64,000 nucleotides of DNA from the NCBI GenBank assembly GCA_019022495.1, contig JAFEKR010000022.1, positions 744,001-808,000 on the forward strand, given 5' to 3'. Shown in pieces: positions 62,401 through 64,000 of this stretch. Within the stretch, counting starts at the first letter, position 1; each line of letters starts with the position of its first letter. The notes below the pieces were generated by a model. It searched no databases and was not told where the DNA came from. It worked only from the letters and a program-made list of their open reading frames with translations. This stretch comes from Epichloe hybrida (lineage: Eukaryota; Ascomycota; Sordariomycetes; Hypocreales; Clavicipitaceae). A program made the position numbers and the translations under genes.

Positions 62401-64000
62401 CTTAATAATAAAGCAATAGCTATAATAAGTCGTTAGCTTACTTATTAAATTGTTAGCAATTACGTTAGAATGAATTCCTTTCCTTTGTTATTATAGCCTT
62501 ATATAACAAGGCGGGATTTCTCGTACAGTGAGTCCGTTCCTTTACCTTTAATCTCTCTAACTACACAAGAATTAAAGATTCTATAGCCTCTATGCTTCGC
62601 TAGGTCAAACTTAACGAATTTAAACATATCCTAAGCTTACAAAGCGTTAATCTTAGCTTAATTAGACTACTTAAAGGGTTTTCCTAGGGTTATAATCCTT
62701 CCTTCTTAGCAAAGCTAAAGAGCGAGGTTTTAATTAGCCTTTTCCTTTGCTATAAGAAATGCTATACTTAGTATCCCTCTAGTTATAACCTCTTAAATAA
62801 AGGCCTTCTCTTAATCTTTGTTTATAAGTACATAGAGCTAAACTAGGCTAATATTCTTCTTAGGGCTATAAGGTCTTCTTTTCCTTACTTTTATTCCTTT
62901 AGGGTGTGGTAATAAGTCTTTAACTTAATAGCTTCCCCTTAGGGCCTTTTAGGCTTTATAAGCCTCTTTGTCAGACTCTCCTATACTTATAAATTACACT
63001 ATAAGGGCCTTTCTTAGTCTCCCTTGCTTTCTCTTAGCTAGTGCCTATGGCTCTTTGCTTTCTTTTATTAGGGGATCTCTTTTAGTGGTAATAGTTAGTT
63101 ATATAGTTGCTTCTTCCTCTACGCTATTAGGCTTTATCTCCTACTACTCTAGTCCCTCTGTAATACATAGGTCTTTATAGTAGGGCTTTACTACTATAGA
63201 GTAGAACTTCGCTAGGCTATAGGGCATATTAACTATATAGGTCTCTCTATTAGTAGTAAGCAGCTTATACAGGCTATGCCAGCTGCCTTTCTCTCTTTAT
63301 ATACGTATATTAGCCTACAAGGGTAGCTAATATATAGGCACTATGTTAGGGCTATTCTAGGCTCTAAGGGCGTCACAGACCTACCATAAAGCTAGATAGT
63401 AGTGGACTTTATTAGTAGCTTTACGAATTACTTTAGTATATTAAATAATAGAGACACTTAGTAGTAACTTATCTATTATCCGTAAGTAACCTCTAAAGAC
63501 TAGTATAGTTAGGATAATACTATTTAGGCTTGCAAAGTTATTAATTACCTTAACAGCTATTTAGAGACATTACTCTAGCGCAAGCTCCGTTCTAATCAAG
63601 TCTATAATAATATTATAGGCTTAGCGTAGAGGTCCATGGTATCTCTTAACCTTTCTAATACTATTATAGGCTTTAATTAGCATCTCACTGGTTTTAATTA
63701 ATATTAATTAAGCATAATGCTTAAATTTAGCAGAAGCAAAGTTATTGCTAGCATTATGAATAATCTAATCTAGAGGTCTAAGATAAGTATTAATCTAATA
63801 TTCGCGGATTACATCCTAGATATCTTAAGCCTTCTGCTTCTTTAGATTAAGGAATTAGGCTACTTAGAATAAGGTTACTAAATCAACGATATAAAGCACT
63901 AGTTAGCCATTGATTTACATAATATTAACAATAATCTCGTAGTTAAATTCGTGATTATCCTTAATTATGAATTTAAATTAGCTAGGGGCCTTTCTATGTA

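Larger units (their letters stand above)
60900..64000 (-). mobile_element. Copia-5: retrotransposon of the Copia-3/-4 type, partial, cut by window edge
   Basis: The minus strand carries RNase H (AKLFVFVDRSLANNKDLS around 61055-61000), reverse transcriptase (61200-62600, duplicated in tandem) and, toward the edge, the integrase core (about 63400-64000, with ERLRDTMDLYAKPI for the usual KVKRYHGPLRRAYNI region). The order confirms minus orientation. No LTR is seen inside the window. RIP-mutated. Confidence 0.8.

Noticed and set aside
62968..63180. 70-codon plus-strand frame
   Set aside because: It is antisense to Copia-5 and low in complexity.
6003..64000. Regional centromere
   Set aside because: AT-rich, RIP-mutated, nested retroelements would fit, but nothing in the sequence separates a centromere from ordinary heterochromatin; CENP-A mapping would be needed.
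1..64000. tRNA or rRNA genes
   Set aside because: No cloverleaf with A/B boxes or rRNA core was recognised by eye; a covariance-model scan would be decisive.

Overview
The window looks like a gene-poor, transposon-filled stretch of a filamentous ascomycete (Pezizomycotina-type) chromosome. The evidence is short GT-AG introns (58-111 nt) with fungal-type branch sites, a full-size fungal ABCB transporter, a fungal SRPK-like kinase, and repeats altered almost entirely by C-to-T / G-to-A transitions, as expected of repeat-induced point mutation (RIP). Species cannot be named. All base-composition statements are by eye.

Layout. 1-6002 is normal-composition genic DNA: the 5' part of a gene running off the left edge on the minus strand (1-344), a 1.1 kb divergent promoter, and an intact 1355-aa ABC exporter (1467-5651, three exons). 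From 6003 the DNA is mostly AT-rich dead transposons, with small islands of normal sequence. Copia-1 (6003-11830, minus) has 255-bp LTRs and a GAACA target-site duplication (TSD). A small island (11831-14040) holds a possible secreted-protein gene, a MITE and a solo LTR. Copia-2 (14041-21796, plus; 220-bp LTRs, TSD GTACT) carries a nested 2.34-kb hAT-like element (16388-18729; TSD ATAATAGT). Another island (21797-24117) holds an intact five-exon SRPK-like kinase (455 aa, minus).

27154-50991 is a four-level nest: Copia-3, containing a Mutator-like DNA transposon (MULE, 29205-46223, TSD CTTATTAG), containing Copia-4 (30223-44457, TSD AATAT), containing a chromodomain Gypsy element (33376-41187, TSD CCCTT). 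The three inner levels have exact TSDs, so the order of insertion can be read directly. To the right lie hAT-like fragments, a Tad-like LINE (about 51760-58850) with a non-mutated island inside it, a second LINE 3' end, a Gypsy integrase scrap, and Copia-5 on the minus strand running off the right edge, with a 611-bp tandem duplication.

Only the ABC transporter and the kinase look like certain working genes. The transporter and the truncated divergent gene share one promoter region and might be the edge of a biosynthetic cluster, but that is inference. The most unusual signals are the well-dated nest, the sparing of the outer edges of every LTR element from RIP, and hAT-like elements whose ends are hairpin-like arrays of a short repeat that differs from copy to copy.
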